Assembly: GCF_002886045.1 (NCBI RefSeq)
Contig: NZ_CP025791.1
Location: 682,001 to 746,000 of the forward strand
Source of the DNA: Flavivirga eckloniae
Lineage (GTDB): Bacteria > Bacteroidota > Bacteroidia > Flavobacteriales > Flavobacteriaceae
Direction: 5' to 3'
DNA length: 64,000 nt
Below are positions 27,539-36,082 of this stretch, piece by piece. The position numbers were made by a program, and so were the translations under genes. The notes beneath the pieces were generated by a model, which was not told the DNA's origin, made no database searches, and saw only the letters and a program-made list of their open reading frames with translations. Numbering within the stretch: position 1 is the first letter of the stretch; every line of letters starts with the position of its first letter.

Positions 27539-28075
27539 ATGAACCCTATACCAACCCTAATAGAAAAGCTAAACAAGCAAAACTTATGGCATAAAACATT
27601 AGAGTTAAAAAGGAACGAATATTTAAAAGTAAAAGGTAGTATAGATACCAACTTGTATCTCATAGAAACCGGAGCTGTTAGAATTTTTGTCTTAGATGAA
27701 TTTGAAGAACACACCATCAGGTTTGGTTACAAAAATAATTTAATAGCCGCGCTCGACTCTTTTTTAAGTGAAAAACCATCCGATTTATACATCCAAGCTC
27801 TAAAACATACTTCTGTAAAAGTTATGGATAAAGCGGCCTATATGAATTTTGTTTCAGAATCTGCAGAAAACACAAAAATATGGCAACATGTTTTAGAGAA
27901 TTTTGCACTACAGCAAATGGAACGCGAACGGGATATTTTAACCACATCACCAGTTGAGAGATACAACCGTGTTTTAAAACGGAGTCCGCAACTTTTTCAG
28001 GAAATACCCAACAAGTATATTGCATCCTACTTAAGAATGACGCCTGAAACGCTTTCAAGAATTAAAAAATCTTAA
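27539..28075 (+). CDS. Crp/Fnr-family regulator, Bacteroidota short type
   Basis: A 178-residue protein. Residues about 10-125 form the cyclic-nucleotide-binding-like beta-roll (KGSIDTNLYLIETGAVRIFV), and the tail has a helix-turn-helix (NKYIASYLRMTPETLSRIKK). In this short Crp group the phosphate-binding cassette of true cAMP receptors is usually degenerate, and I do not see the conserved Gly-Glu-X-X-X-Arg phosphate-binding sequence, so the ligand is unclear. It follows the TetR operon by 23 bp on the same strand and may belong to it. Confidence 0.87.
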   Translation: MNPIPTLIEKLNKQNLWHKTLELKRNEYLKVKGSIDTNLYLIETGAVRIFVLDEFEEHTIRFGYKNNLIAALDSFLSEKPSDLYIQALKHTSVKVMDKAAYMNFVSESAENTKIWQHVLENFALQQMERERDILTTSPVERYNRVLKRSPQLFQEIPNKYIASYLRMTPETLSRIKKS

Positions 28076-28127
28076 TTTCAATCAATATTTATATCGGCTT
28101 AAATTAAAACCTTTGTAAAAAAATCTT

Positions 28128-28679
28128 ATGAAGGTTACATCAGAAGCATTAATTACAGAATTAATTGAAAAGACAAGGCAGAACATTAATCAAGTTGAAG
28201 CTCTTAGATTAAAACCAATTGAAGAACTCAACTGGAAAACGAACAAGGAGACTTGGAGTGTACTAGAATGTATTGAGCATTTAAATTTATACGGCGATTT
28301 TTATTTACCAGAAATAGAAGAAAACGTCTTAAAAAGCACGTTTAACCCCGAAACAAATTTTAAAGCTGGTTTTTTAGGTAATTATTTTGCCAAAAGCATG
28401 TTACCAAAAGAAAAGCTTAACAAAATGAAAACCTTTAAGGATAAAAATCCAAACGGTAGTAATCTGGATAAAACAACTTTAGAACGTTTTTTAGTACAAC
28501 AAGAAAAAACGCTTGAGCTCTTACACAAGGCTAGAAAAGTTAGCCTTAACAAAACAAAAACAAGTATCAGCATCTCCAAACTTTTCAAACTAAAACTTGG
28601 CGATACTTTTAGAGTAGTTATTTACCATAACGAAAGACATATAGTTCAAGCAAAAAAAGCTCTGGAAAATTATAAATAG
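28128..28679 (+). CDS. DinB-family putative metal-dependent hydrolase/transferase
   Basis: A 183-residue four-helix-bundle protein of the DinB superfamily. The metal-ligand pattern is present: ECIEHLNLYGDFY (first His) and near the end YHNERHIVQAKKAL (the later His pair). Members such as bacillithiol transferases use a divalent metal to act on thiol cofactors or electrophiles. The second DinB gene in this window (33430) is only distantly similar. It comes 52 bp after the Crp-like gene. Confidence 0.83.
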   Translation: MKVTSEALITELIEKTRQNINQVEALRLKPIEELNWKTNKETWSVLECIEHLNLYGDFYLPEIEENVLKSTFNPETNFKAGFLGNYFAKSMLPKEKLNKMKTFKDKNPNGSNLDKTTLERFLVQQEKTLELLHKARKVSLNKTKTSISISKLFKLKLGDTFRVVIYHNERHIVQAKKALENYK

Positions 28680-28700
28680 CATTTAAAAACAGGCTATTTT

Positions 28701-28750
28701 GTCATTCAGAGGGACTTGTGCTGAGCGGAGTCGAAGCGACCGAAGAATCT
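28701..28750. repeat. Flavobacteria-type intergenic repeat
   Basis: GTCATTCAGA, GTGCTGAGCGGAGTCGAAGC and CGAAGAATCT in this order are the hallmarks of a dispersed repeat family common between genes in Flavobacteriaceae. It lies between the convergent DinB and pcm genes. Related copies are at 22441-22493 and, partially, inside 10541-10560. Confidence 0.6.
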
Positions 28751-28849
28751 AAATTAGCGTAATAACAATATTGAGATTCCCAACCTGCTTGGCCAACAGG
28801 TTTATTTCATTCAGAATGAAACGTTTTAACTGCCTCCTTTTCTTTCCAA

Positions 28850-29491
28850 TTAATTCTTATCCTCCAACAAAGGCACAAAACGAAATTCTCCAAACTCATG
28901 TTGCTCGAATTCCTTGGAGCCCTTTCTAACAAAAAGCGTCATAACTTGCACATCACCACCAACAGGAATAACAAGCCTACCTCCTACTTTTAACTGACTC
29001 AATAAAGGTTTTGGCACAAAAGGTGCACCTGCAGTAACAATAATACTATCAAAAGGCGCTTCGTCAATCAAACCTTTATAACCATCTCCAAAAACTAGCT
29101 TCTTAGCACGATAACCAAGCTTTGGCAAAAAATTACTGGTTTTTTTAAACAATTCTTGTTGGCGTTCAACGCTGTAAACCTTAGCTCCCAATTCGCACAA
29201 AACTGCTGTTTGGTAACCACTTCCGGTTCCTATCTCCAAAACCTTATCGCCTTTTTTAATTTTCAATAATTCACTTTGAAAAGCTACCGTATAAGGTTGC
29301 GAAATAGTTTGATCGGCTGCAATAGGAAAGGCTTTATCTTGATAAGCATGATCTAAAAAACCAGAATCCATAAATAAATGTCTTGGTATTTTGCCAATGG
29401 CATTTAAAACATTTTCATCTGTTATTCCTTTGGCCTTTACTACATTAACCAATTGTTGGCGTAAACCTTTGTGTTTAAAAGTATCTTTCAA
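28850..29491 (-). CDS. pcm: Protein-L-isoaspartate O-methyltransferase
   Basis: A 213-residue SAM-dependent methyltransferase of usual length. Family signs: ADQTISQPYTVAFQSELL for the substrate loop, SAM motif I VLEIGTGSGYQTAVLC, motif II DSIIVTAGAPFVPKPLL, and GGRLVIPVGG near the end. It methylates L-isoaspartyl residues in aged proteins so that they can be repaired. It is a single gene on the minus strand, divergent from the Gfo/Idh/MocA gene, with no surE nearby. Confidence 0.94.
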   Translation of the reverse strand: MKDTFKHKGLRQQLVNVVKAKGITDENVLNAIGKIPRHLFMDSGFLDHAYQDKAFPIAADQTISQPYTVAFQSELLKIKKGDKVLEIGTGSGYQTAVLCELGAKVYSVERQQELFKKTSNFLPKLGYRAKKLVFGDGYKGLIDEAPFDSIIVTAGAPFVPKPLLSQLKVGGRLVIPVGGDVQVMTLFVRKGSKEFEQHEFGEFRFVPLLEDKN

Positions 29492-29624
29492 TGTTAGGGA
29501 AGTTTATTGAATGATAAAATTAGTCAAACATTTGCAAGATGAAAACAAAATAGGCAAAATTATTTCCAACATCAAATAAGCAAAAAATTAGCTCTAAATA
29601 ATTAAATTCATGTTCTAAATATCT

Positions 29625-29632
29625 TATTTTTG
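29625..29632 (+). promoter_or_regulatory. -7 promoter element
   Basis: TATTTTTG matches TAnnTTTG and lies 17 bp before the ATG at 29650; the probable promoter of the Gfo/Idh/MocA - 3-hydroxybutyryl-CoA dehydrogenase pair. The -33 TTG is not clear. Confidence 0.45.
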
Positions 29633-29649
29633 TTGAAAATGTAAAATAT

Positions 29650-30609
29650 ATGCTTAAAGTTGGTGTACTTGGTGCTGGTCACTTAGGAAAAATTCATCTA
29701 AGACTCCTTAATCAATCCGAAAAATATAATCTTGTAGGTTTTTATGATGCTGATGAGACTAACGGTAATAAAGTAGAAACAGAATTCGGTTACAAATTTT
29801 TTAATTCTATAGAAGCACTTATTGATGCTGTTGACGTTGTAGACATCGTTACGCCTACACTCTCGCACTACGACTGTGCAAAACAGTCCATAGCAAAAGG
29901 CAAACATATTTTTATAGAAAAGCCCATAACGAATACCGTAGAAGAAGCCGAACACATAAGAGAACTTCTGGCAGAACACAATCTTCGCGGCCAAGTAGGA
30001 CATGTAGAGCGATTTAATCCGGCATTTATTGCTGTAAAAGACGATATTAAATCACCCATGTTTATCGAATCGCATCGTTTGGCAGAATTCAACCCTAGAG
30101 GAACCGATGTACCTGTAGTGTTGGATTTAATGATTCATGATATTGATATTGTATTAAGTGTCGTAAATTCTAAAGTAAAGAACGTTTCGGCAAGCGGTGT
30201 TTCTGTAATTAGTGACACTCCAGATATTGCCAACGCACGCATTGAATTCGAAAACGGTTGTGTTGCAAATTTAACCGCCAGTAGAATATCGTTAAAGAAA
30301 ATGCGTAAAGCACGTTTCTTTCAAAAAGACGCCTATATTTCTGTAGATTTCCTAGAGAAAAAATGCGAAGTCGTTAAAATGAAAGACGCACCGCAAAACC
30401 CTGGAGATTTTGATATGATACTACAAAATGCCGAAGGTGTAAAAAAACAAATCTATTTTGATAACCCTAATATTTCAGAAAACAATGCTATTCTCGATGA
30501 ATTAGAAACGTTTGCTGATGCAATAAACTCTAACACTCCCCCAATCGTAACACTACATGATGGTACAGAAGCATTAAGAGTAGCCACTCAAATAATAAAT
30601 TGTTTTTAA
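29650..30609 (+). CDS. Gfo/Idh/MocA-family NAD(P)-dependent oxidoreductase
   Basis: A 319-residue enzyme. N-terminal Rossmann fold with VGVLGAGHLGKIHLRLL, the conserved HIFIEKPITNTVEEAE with its Lys-Pro dyad at about residue 97, and the C-terminal alpha/beta dimer domain with DLMIHDIDIVLSV (catalytic His region). The family oxidises or reduces sugars, inositols and related compounds; the exact substrate cannot be told. The next gene (3-hydroxybutyryl-CoA dehydrogenase) starts 10 bp downstream, and this pairing is typical in Flavobacteriaceae. Confidence 0.92.
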   Translation: MLKVGVLGAGHLGKIHLRLLNQSEKYNLVGFYDADETNGNKVETEFGYKFFNSIEALIDAVDVVDIVTPTLSHYDCAKQSIAKGKHIFIEKPITNTVEEAEHIRELLAEHNLRGQVGHVERFNPAFIAVKDDIKSPMFIESHRLAEFNPRGTDVPVVLDLMIHDIDIVLSVVNSKVKNVSASGVSVISDTPDIANARIEFENGCVANLTASRISLKKMRKARFFQKDAYISVDFLEKKCEVVKMKDAPQNPGDFDMILQNAEGVKKQIYFDNPNISENNAILDELETFADAINSNTPPIVTLHDGTEALRVATQIINCF

Positions 30610-30619
30610 AAATATATAC

Positions 30620-31510
30620 ATGACAAACATTGCTGTTATAGGAGCAGGTACTATGGGGAATGGTATCGCTCATACATTCGCGCAAAGCGGTTTTAAAGTT
30701 CAACTTATCGATATTAGTGAAGCTTCACTAAAAAAGGGCCTGGAAACCATTTCCAAAAATTTGGATAGAATGGTTGCTAAAGAAAAAATCTCTGAAGCGG
30801 ATAAAACCAATACGTTATCGAACATTACTACTTTTACAAGTATTCCAGAAGGCGTTGCTTCTGCCGATTTAGTTGTAGAAGCTGCTACCGAAAATGTAGA
30901 TTTAAAACTAAATATCTTCAAGCAATTAGACGAAGCTTGTTCAAAAGACACCATTTTAGCTACAAACACCTCGTCAATATCCATTACACAGATAGCAGCG
31001 GTAACATCCAGACCAGATAAAGTTATAGGGATGCATTTTATGAACCCTGTACCTATTATGAAATTAGTCGAAATTATTCGCGGCTATAATACGAGTGATG
31101 ATGTGACTAAGCGCATCATGGATATGTCGAAAACATTAGGTAAAGTTCCTGTAGAAGTTAACGATTACCCTGGTTTTGTAGCAAACCGTATTTTAATGCC
31201 AATGATTAACGAATCCATTGAGACCCTTTACAATGGTGTCGCTGGAGTACATGAAATCGATACGGTTATGAAATTAGGAATGGCACACCCTATGGGACCA
31301 TTACAATTAGCAGATTTTATTGGCCTAGATGTTTGCCTATCGATACTTCATGTGATGTACGACGGATTTAAAAACCCTAAATACGCACCTTGTCCATTAT
31401 TAGTAAATATGGTTAGAGCTGGTAAATTAGGTGTTAAATCGGGCGAAGGGTTTTATGATTATTCTGAGAGCAGAAAGGCTGAGAAAGTTGCTAAGCAGTT
31501 TTTGAAGTAG
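30620..31510 (+). CDS. 3-hydroxybutyryl-CoA dehydrogenase
   Basis: A 296-residue enzyme of the short 3-hydroxyacyl-CoA dehydrogenase type. NAD-binding motif IAVIGAGTMGNGIAHTFAQS at residues 4-23; catalytic His H139 in GMHFMNPVPIMKLVE; catalytic-partner segment DYPGFVANRILMPMINE; and the C-terminal dimer domain (LGMAHPMGPLQLADFIGLDV). It interconverts 3-hydroxybutyryl-CoA and acetoacetyl-CoA with NAD(P). It probably belongs to fatty-acid or amino-acid breakdown. Second in an operon behind the Gfo/Idh/MocA gene. Confidence 0.94.
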   Translation: MTNIAVIGAGTMGNGIAHTFAQSGFKVQLIDISEASLKKGLETISKNLDRMVAKEKISEADKTNTLSNITTFTSIPEGVASADLVVEAATENVDLKLNIFKQLDEACSKDTILATNTSSISITQIAAVTSRPDKVIGMHFMNPVPIMKLVEIIRGYNTSDDVTKRIMDMSKTLGKVPVEVNDYPGFVANRILMPMINESIETLYNGVAGVHEIDTVMKLGMAHPMGPLQLADFIGLDVCLSILHVMYDGFKNPKYAPCPLLVNMVRAGKLGVKSGEGFYDYSESRKAEKVAKQFLK

Positions 31511-31525
31511 GGAGTTATTAGTGAG

Positions 31526-31609
31526 CAGTTTTCAGTTGGCAGTTTTCAGTTGGCAGTATTCAGTAATCAGTATTCAGTAATCAGTGATCAGTACTTGGTG
31601 AACAGTGAT
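31526..31609 (+). repeat. Left arm of heptamer repeats, CAGTNNN orientation
   Basis: CAGT recurs every 7 bp exactly at 31526, 31533, 31540, 31547, 31554, 31561, 31568, 31575, 31582 and 31589, then after one degenerate phase at 31603. The three bases between are mostly TTT, TGG, ATT or AAT. It lies between the 3-hydroxybutyryl-CoA dehydrogenase stop and the four-helix-bundle gene. Confidence 0.9.
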
Positions 31610-31665
31610 TCTTGTTCTGCTAGCATTTACCCTGTATTAGTTATCATTTAATCAAAATTCCAGTA

Positions 31666-32049
31666 ATGAGATTTCAAGATTTATTGGCTTATAGAAAATC
31701 TTTTAATTTGGCAATGGAAATTTTTCATCTATCGAAACATTTTCCAAAAGAGGAAACATATTCACTCACCGACCAAGTTAGAAGATCATCCAGAAGTGTA
31801 TGCGCCAATATATCTGAAGCTTATCGCAAAAGACTGTATCCCAAACATTTTACAAGTAAATTAACAGATAGTGATGCAGAAAACTCAGAAACCCAAACAT
31901 GGTTAGAGTTTTCGTTGCATTGTGAATATATTTCAAAAGAAACTTACAATAACCTTATGACTGAAAGTAGTGAGGTTGGTAAGTTAATTAATTATATGAT
32001 TCAAAATCCAGGAAAATTTGGGTGCAATCAGAAAACTAGTGATCAGTAA
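31666..32049 (+). CDS. Four-helix-bundle protein of the 23S rRNA intervening-sequence (IVP/S23) family
   Basis: A 127-residue all-helical protein with the family signature: FQDLLAYRKSFNLAMEIFHL at the start, EETYSLTDQVRRSSRSVCAN (the usual LxxQxRRAxxSixxNIaEG pattern, here ISEAY), and the final helices ESSEVGKLINYMIQN. Relatives sit inside 23S rRNA intervening sequences, act as Avd accessory proteins of diversity-generating retroelements, or stand alone in Bacteroidota. There is no reverse transcriptase here. The gene lies between inverted blocks of 7-bp repeats, and its last codons (TSDQ) are written in that repeat. It probably binds nucleic acid through its basic face. Confidence 0.9.
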   Translation: MRFQDLLAYRKSFNLAMEIFHLSKHFPKEETYSLTDQVRRSSRSVCANISEAYRKRLYPKHFTSKLTDSDAENSETQTWLEFSLHCEYISKETYNNLMTESSEVGKLINYMIQNPGKFGCNQKTSDQ

Positions 32050-32137
32050 TCAGTGGTCAGTTGGCAGCAGTACTGAACACTGATTACTGAATACTGATCA
32101 CTGAACACCGAACACTGAACACTGAACACTGAACACT
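32044..32137. repeat. Right arm of heptamer repeats, switching orientation
   Basis: CAGTNNN copies at 32044, 32051 and 32058 are followed, after a short join, by the reverse-complement form ACTGNNN every 7 bp from 32072 to 32135 (ten phases, one with a C for T change). This right block can pair with the left block 31526-31609 and also folds on itself. It ends 5 bp before the DUF1015 ATG. Confidence 0.9.
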
Positions 32138-32142
32138 AAAAC

Positions 32143-33381
32143 ATGGCAAAAATAATCCCCTTTAAAGCAGTAAGACCAACACGAGACAAAGTAAGTCTGG
32201 TTGCTGCTCGTTCGTATCAAACATACACCCTAGAAGAACGTGAATCCAGAATGGGTTATAATCCATTTTCATTTTTACATATTATAAATCCGGGTTATAA
32301 ATATCATAAAGCTATTTCCGGAAAGGAACGTTACAACTTGGTAAGAAACAGGTATCTGGAATTTAAAGAAGATGGCATTTTTACCCAAGATGAAAAACCA
32401 AGCTACTATGTGTATAAAATTGTAAACAGAGAAGGTCACGTTTTTTCTGGAATAGTAGCTGCTGCCAGTTCTGAAGATTATGAAAAAGACATTATAAAAA
32501 AGCACGAAGATACTATTGAATATAGAGAAAATGTATTTAAAGACTATTTAAAAACTGTTGGTTTTAATGCGGAACCTGTACTCCTAACCTATCCGGACAA
32601 CACTATAATTGCTAACATCATTTCTGAAGTTCAAAAAGATAGATCAGAATACGAATTTACTACCACATACAGAGACACCCATTATTTATGGAAACTCGAC
32701 GATCCGGAATTGGTTAATCAAATTAGTAGTGCCTTCGAAAAAATTGAAACCATATATATTGCAGATGGGCATCATAGGTCGGCTTCCTCATGTCTACTCT
32801 CTAAAGATTTGAAATCTGAAAACGACACCCATACTGGAAACGAACCTTATAATTACTTTATGAGTTACCTTATTCCCGAATCGGATTTAAGAATTCATGA
32901 ATTCAACAGGTTGGTTAAAGACTTAAATGGGCTAACCAAAGAGGCTTTTTTAATAAAGCTTGATACCATGTATCGCATTGAAAATAGAGGTCACTCGTTA
33001 TATAAACCAACTCGTAAACATCATTTTAGTATGTATCTTGATGGTGAATTTTATTCTTTATTTCTCAGAAAAAGTAATTATGAGTTTAGTGACGCTTTAG
33101 AAGCCTTGGATACTCAAATTCTTTACAAAACTATCCTAAGACCTATCCTTGGTATTTTAGATGTACGCAACGACACCCGTATAGACTACTCACATGGTAA
33201 AAATGATTTAATTACCATAAAAAATAAAGTAGATAGTGGTGAATTTCAAGTTGGTTTTGGTTTAGTTCCTATTACGGTTGAAGAAATAAAAGCTATAGCA
33301 GACAGCAACTTAACCATGCCACCTAAAAGCACATTTATTGAACCAAAATTACGAAGTGGTGTTACTATCTACGAATTTTGA
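32143..33381 (+). CDS. DUF1015-family protein
   Basis: A 412-residue soluble protein that matches DUF1015 through its conserved parts: the Pro-rich opening (IIPFKAVRPTRDKVSLVAAR), the NPFSFLHIINP motif, an ADGHHRSASS motif at about residue 205, and DTRIDYSHGKND near 345. The family is widespread and has no assigned reaction; the HHR core and nucleotide-like context suggest an enzyme, but this is not proven. It starts only 5 bp after the heptamer repeats, so the repeats occupy its promoter and leader region. Confidence 0.92.
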   Translation: MAKIIPFKAVRPTRDKVSLVAARSYQTYTLEERESRMGYNPFSFLHIINPGYKYHKAISGKERYNLVRNRYLEFKEDGIFTQDEKPSYYVYKIVNREGHVFSGIVAAASSEDYEKDIIKKHEDTIEYRENVFKDYLKTVGFNAEPVLLTYPDNTIIANIISEVQKDRSEYEFTTTYRDTHYLWKLDDPELVNQISSAFEKIETIYIADGHHRSASSCLLSKDLKSENDTHTGNEPYNYFMSYLIPESDLRIHEFNRLVKDLNGLTKEAFLIKLDTMYRIENRGHSLYKPTRKHHFSMYLDGEFYSLFLRKSNYEFSDALEALDTQILYKTILRPILGILDVRNDTRIDYSHGKNDLITIKNKVDSGEFQVGFGLVPITVEEIKAIADSNLTMPPKSTFIEPKLRSGVTIYEF

Positions 33382-33429
33382 TATATTAGCATAAATTTGA
33401 TCTCCCCTTTCTATCAAAAAAAGATTTAA

Positions 33430-33900
33430 ATGAACGCAACCGAAACTATTCTATTAAACTTCTCCGAAATTAGAAGAAGAAGTATAAAATTATGGCAAGG
33501 CATTTCTAAAGAACACTTGCATTGGAAACCAGACGACAAGGCTTTTTCAATAATAGAAATGATAAGACATGTACTGGAAGGCGAACATTTATTTCATAAA
33601 ATCATTGAGAACAGAGGCAACTTAGGGACTTATAAATCCCCTTGGCAAGATTTGCCATACAGTGATATTGAAGCAGAACTTAAGTTTGCAGAACCTTACA
33701 GAAAAGATTTTATTAACATGATCGAGAGTCTTAGTCCATCAAATCTGGAACAGATTAGGGTTGAACGTACAGAAGTTGGACAAAGCAAAACACTAGGCGA
33801 TTATCTTAACCGCATAGCGTATCATGAGGCAGTACACACCGGACAATTACTAAGCTATTTAAGAGCTGCTAATATAGATAGACCCAAAATTTGGGATTAA
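33430..33900 (+). CDS. DinB-family protein
   Basis: A 156-residue DinB-like four-helix protein. The first metal His lies in EMIRHVLEGEHLFHKII and the later pair in AYHEAVHTGQLLSYLR, which is the usual H...HxxxH ligand set of the superfamily. It follows DUF1015 by 48 bp and precedes the YggS gene by 13 bp, so it probably lies in a small operon. The substrate is not known; damage-response or thiol-transfer roles known for relatives are only possibilities. Confidence 0.85.
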   Translation: MNATETILLNFSEIRRRSIKLWQGISKEHLHWKPDDKAFSIIEMIRHVLEGEHLFHKIIENRGNLGTYKSPWQDLPYSDIEAELKFAEPYRKDFINMIESLSPSNLEQIRVERTEVGQSKTLGDYLNRIAYHEAVHTGQLLSYLRAANIDRPKIWD

Positions 33901-33913
33901 TTTTCACTTAATA

Positions 33914-34582
33914 ATGAGCATACAACAAAATCTTCAAAGTATAAAATCATCATTACCCGAACATGTTACACTTGTTGCCGTATCTAAAACGAAACCCGTA
34001 AGTGACTTAATGGAAGCTTATAATGCGGGGCAACGTGTTTTTGGAGAAAATAAAATCCAGGAAATGGTGGATAAATATGAAGTTATGCCAAATGATGTAG
34101 AATGGCATATGATCGGACACGTACAAAGCAACAAGGTGAAATATATGGCGTCCTTTGTTCGTTTAATTCATGGCGTAGATAATTTTAAACTCTTAAAGGA
34201 AATTAACAAACAAGCGACAAAACACGATAGGGTTATCGATTGTTTGCTTCAAATAAAAATTGCATCAGAAGATTCTAAATTTGGAATGACTCCAGAAGAA
34301 GCTTCAGAAATAATAAAATCGGAAGCCTTTTCAGAATTAAAAAATATTAGAATAGTCGGGCTTATGGGTATGGCTACATTTACTGATGACGAAAATCAGG
34401 TAAAAAAAGAGTTTGACTATTTAAAAAACGCATTTGAAAACTTAAAGTCCATAAAAAAGGATAACTGCCTGTTAAACACGGTGAGTATGGGCATGAGTGG
34501 CGATTATAAACTAGCTATTAATTGTGGAAGCACTATGGTTAGAGTTGGAAGTAGTATATTTGGAATAAGAAATTATAGTTAA
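33914..34582 (+). CDS. YggS/PROSC-family pyridoxal-phosphate homeostasis protein
   Basis: A 222-residue single-domain PLP-binding TIM barrel. The PLP lysine is K25 in LVAVSKTKPVSD, followed by GENKIQEMVDK, HMIGHVQSNK, and the phosphate-binding GMSGDYKLAI and VRVGSSIFG near the end, all canonical. The family keeps free PLP and amino-acid pools balanced and has no known catalytic reaction. Its length and motif order are normal. Confidence 0.95.
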   Translation: MSIQQNLQSIKSSLPEHVTLVAVSKTKPVSDLMEAYNAGQRVFGENKIQEMVDKYEVMPNDVEWHMIGHVQSNKVKYMASFVRLIHGVDNFKLLKEINKQATKHDRVIDCLLQIKIASEDSKFGMTPEEASEIIKSEAFSELKNIRIVGLMGMATFTDDENQVKKEFDYLKNAFENLKSIKKDNCLLNTVSMGMSGDYKLAINCGSTMVRVGSSIFGIRNYS

Positions 34583-34714
34583 TACAGACTATTAAGAAGT
34601 AGTGAGACAAAATAACCTACCCATTAAAGCTTCTTAGTAAGACAGATTACCTTTAACCAAAAAAGTATTAGAATAATAACACCTAAAGCAAACAAATAAA
34701 CGCCTAAATATTTT

Positions 34715-36082
34715 TTGTACGCAATATTAGACATAGAAACTACCGGAGGTAAATACAACGAAGAAGGTATAACAGAAATTGCAATTTATAAACATGACGG
34801 ACATCAAATTACCGATCAATTTATTAGCCTTGTTAATCCAGAACGCGACATACAGCCATTCGTAGTAAACCTAACCGGTATAAACAATAATATGCTGCGC
34901 AATGCCCCAAAGTTTTACGAAGTAGCCAAACGCATTGTAGAGATTACAGACGATTGTATTCTAGTGGCACATAACGCACAGTTCGATTACCGCATTTTAA
35001 AAACAGAATTTAGCCGTCTGGGATTCGATTTCGAAAGGAAATCGCTCTGCACTGTAGAGCTGTCAAAAAACTTAATTCCAGACCAACCCTCATATAGTCT
35101 GGGCAAATTAGTTAGATCTCTTGGTATTCCGGTTACAGATAGGCATCGTGCTTCTGGTGATGCATTAGCCACAGTAAAACTCTTCAAAATGCTTTTAGAT
35201 AAAGATTCCTCTAAAAGTATTATCAAAGAATCCATACGATTAAATCCGAAGCACCAATTAGAGCCAAAACATATAGATATTATAAAAGAATTACCTGCCG
35301 TTACAGGTGTTTACTACATCCATAAAGCCAATGGTGATATTATTTATATAGGAAAGAGCAACAATATAAAAAAACGCATCAATCAGCACTTCACAAACAC
35401 GAATCCGAAATCCAAAAAAATACAAGCTCAGGTTAGCACGGTAACCTACGAAGCTACGGGTAGTGAGCTAGTTGCCCTTTTAAAAGAAAATGAAGAAATA
35501 AAACGTGTTAAACCCATACTAAACCGAGCCTTGCGACGATCAAGCTTTACGCACGCCTTATACAGTTTTGAAGACGAAAACAATTATATTAATTTAAAAC
35601 TTGATATTGCTGACGGACGTAAAAAACCGATCACGACTTTTAACAATAAAAAAAGTGGTAAAAGCTTTATAGTTAGAGCTATTGAAGAATACAAATTATG
35701 CCAAAAACTAACAGGCATCTATAAAACCAAAAGCAGCTGTTTTAATTACGACGTAAAAACATGCGAAGGCGCCTGTATTCAAGAAGAACCTGCAGAATCT
35801 TATAACAAAAGGGTTGAATTGTTCCTATCGAAGAACAGTTATGCCAACAAAAACATGGTTATTATAGACAGAGGGAGAGACATTGACGAACGCAGTGCTA
35901 TACTAATTGAAAATGGTGTATTTAAAGGCTTAGGTTTCGTTAATCTTAACTATCAAATAACCAATATAGAAGTTCTTGAGTCTATTATAACCCCTATGAA
36001 TAATAATAGGGATACACAACACATCATTCAAAGTTATTTACGCAAAAACAAAAAAGTAAAACAAATCATATTTGACAAATAA
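34715..36082 (+). CDS. DnaQ-type 3'-5' exonuclease fused to a GIY-YIG nuclease domain
   Basis: A 455-residue protein. Residues 1-165 are a DEDD exonuclease (YAILDIETTGG with D6 and E8, LVAHNAQFDYRIL, and HRASGDALAT). Residues about 198-280 are a UvrC-like GIY-YIG domain (GVYYIHKANGDIIYIGKSNN). The remainder contains a Cys-containing segment (SSCFNYDVKTCEGAC). Such fusions are taken to act in DNA repair, akin to Cho/UvrC incision. The start is TTG: an in-frame stop lies 18 bp upstream and no ATG or GTG can restore the first strand. Its stop overlaps the next ATG by 1 bp. Confidence 0.9.
   Translation: MYAILDIETTGGKYNEEGITEIAIYKHDGHQITDQFISLVNPERDIQPFVVNLTGINNNMLRNAPKFYEVAKRIVEITDDCILVAHNAQFDYRILKTEFSRLGFDFERKSLCTVELSKNLIPDQPSYSLGKLVRSLGIPVTDRHRASGDALATVKLFKMLLDKDSSKSIIKESIRLNPKHQLEPKHIDIIKELPAVTGVYYIHKANGDIIYIGKSNNIKKRINQHFTNTNPKSKKIQAQVSTVTYEATGSELVALLKENEEIKRVKPILNRALRRSSFTHALYSFEDENNYINLKLDIADGRKKPITTFNNKKSGKSFIVRAIEEYKLCQKLTGIYKTKSSCFNYDVKTCEGACIQEEPAESYNKRVELFLSKNSYANKNMVIIDRGRDIDERSAILIENGVFKGLGFVNLNYQITNIEVLESIITPMNNNRDTQHIIQSYLRKNKKVKQIIFDK

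Noticed and set aside
31666-32049. Avd accessory gene of a diversity-generating retroelement
   Set aside because: The family fits, but there is no reverse transcriptase, template repeat or variable protein nearby.
31526-32137. CRISPR-like array
   Set aside because: The units are 7 bp with 3 variable bases, in opposing orientations, far too short for repeat-spacer units, and no cas gene is present.
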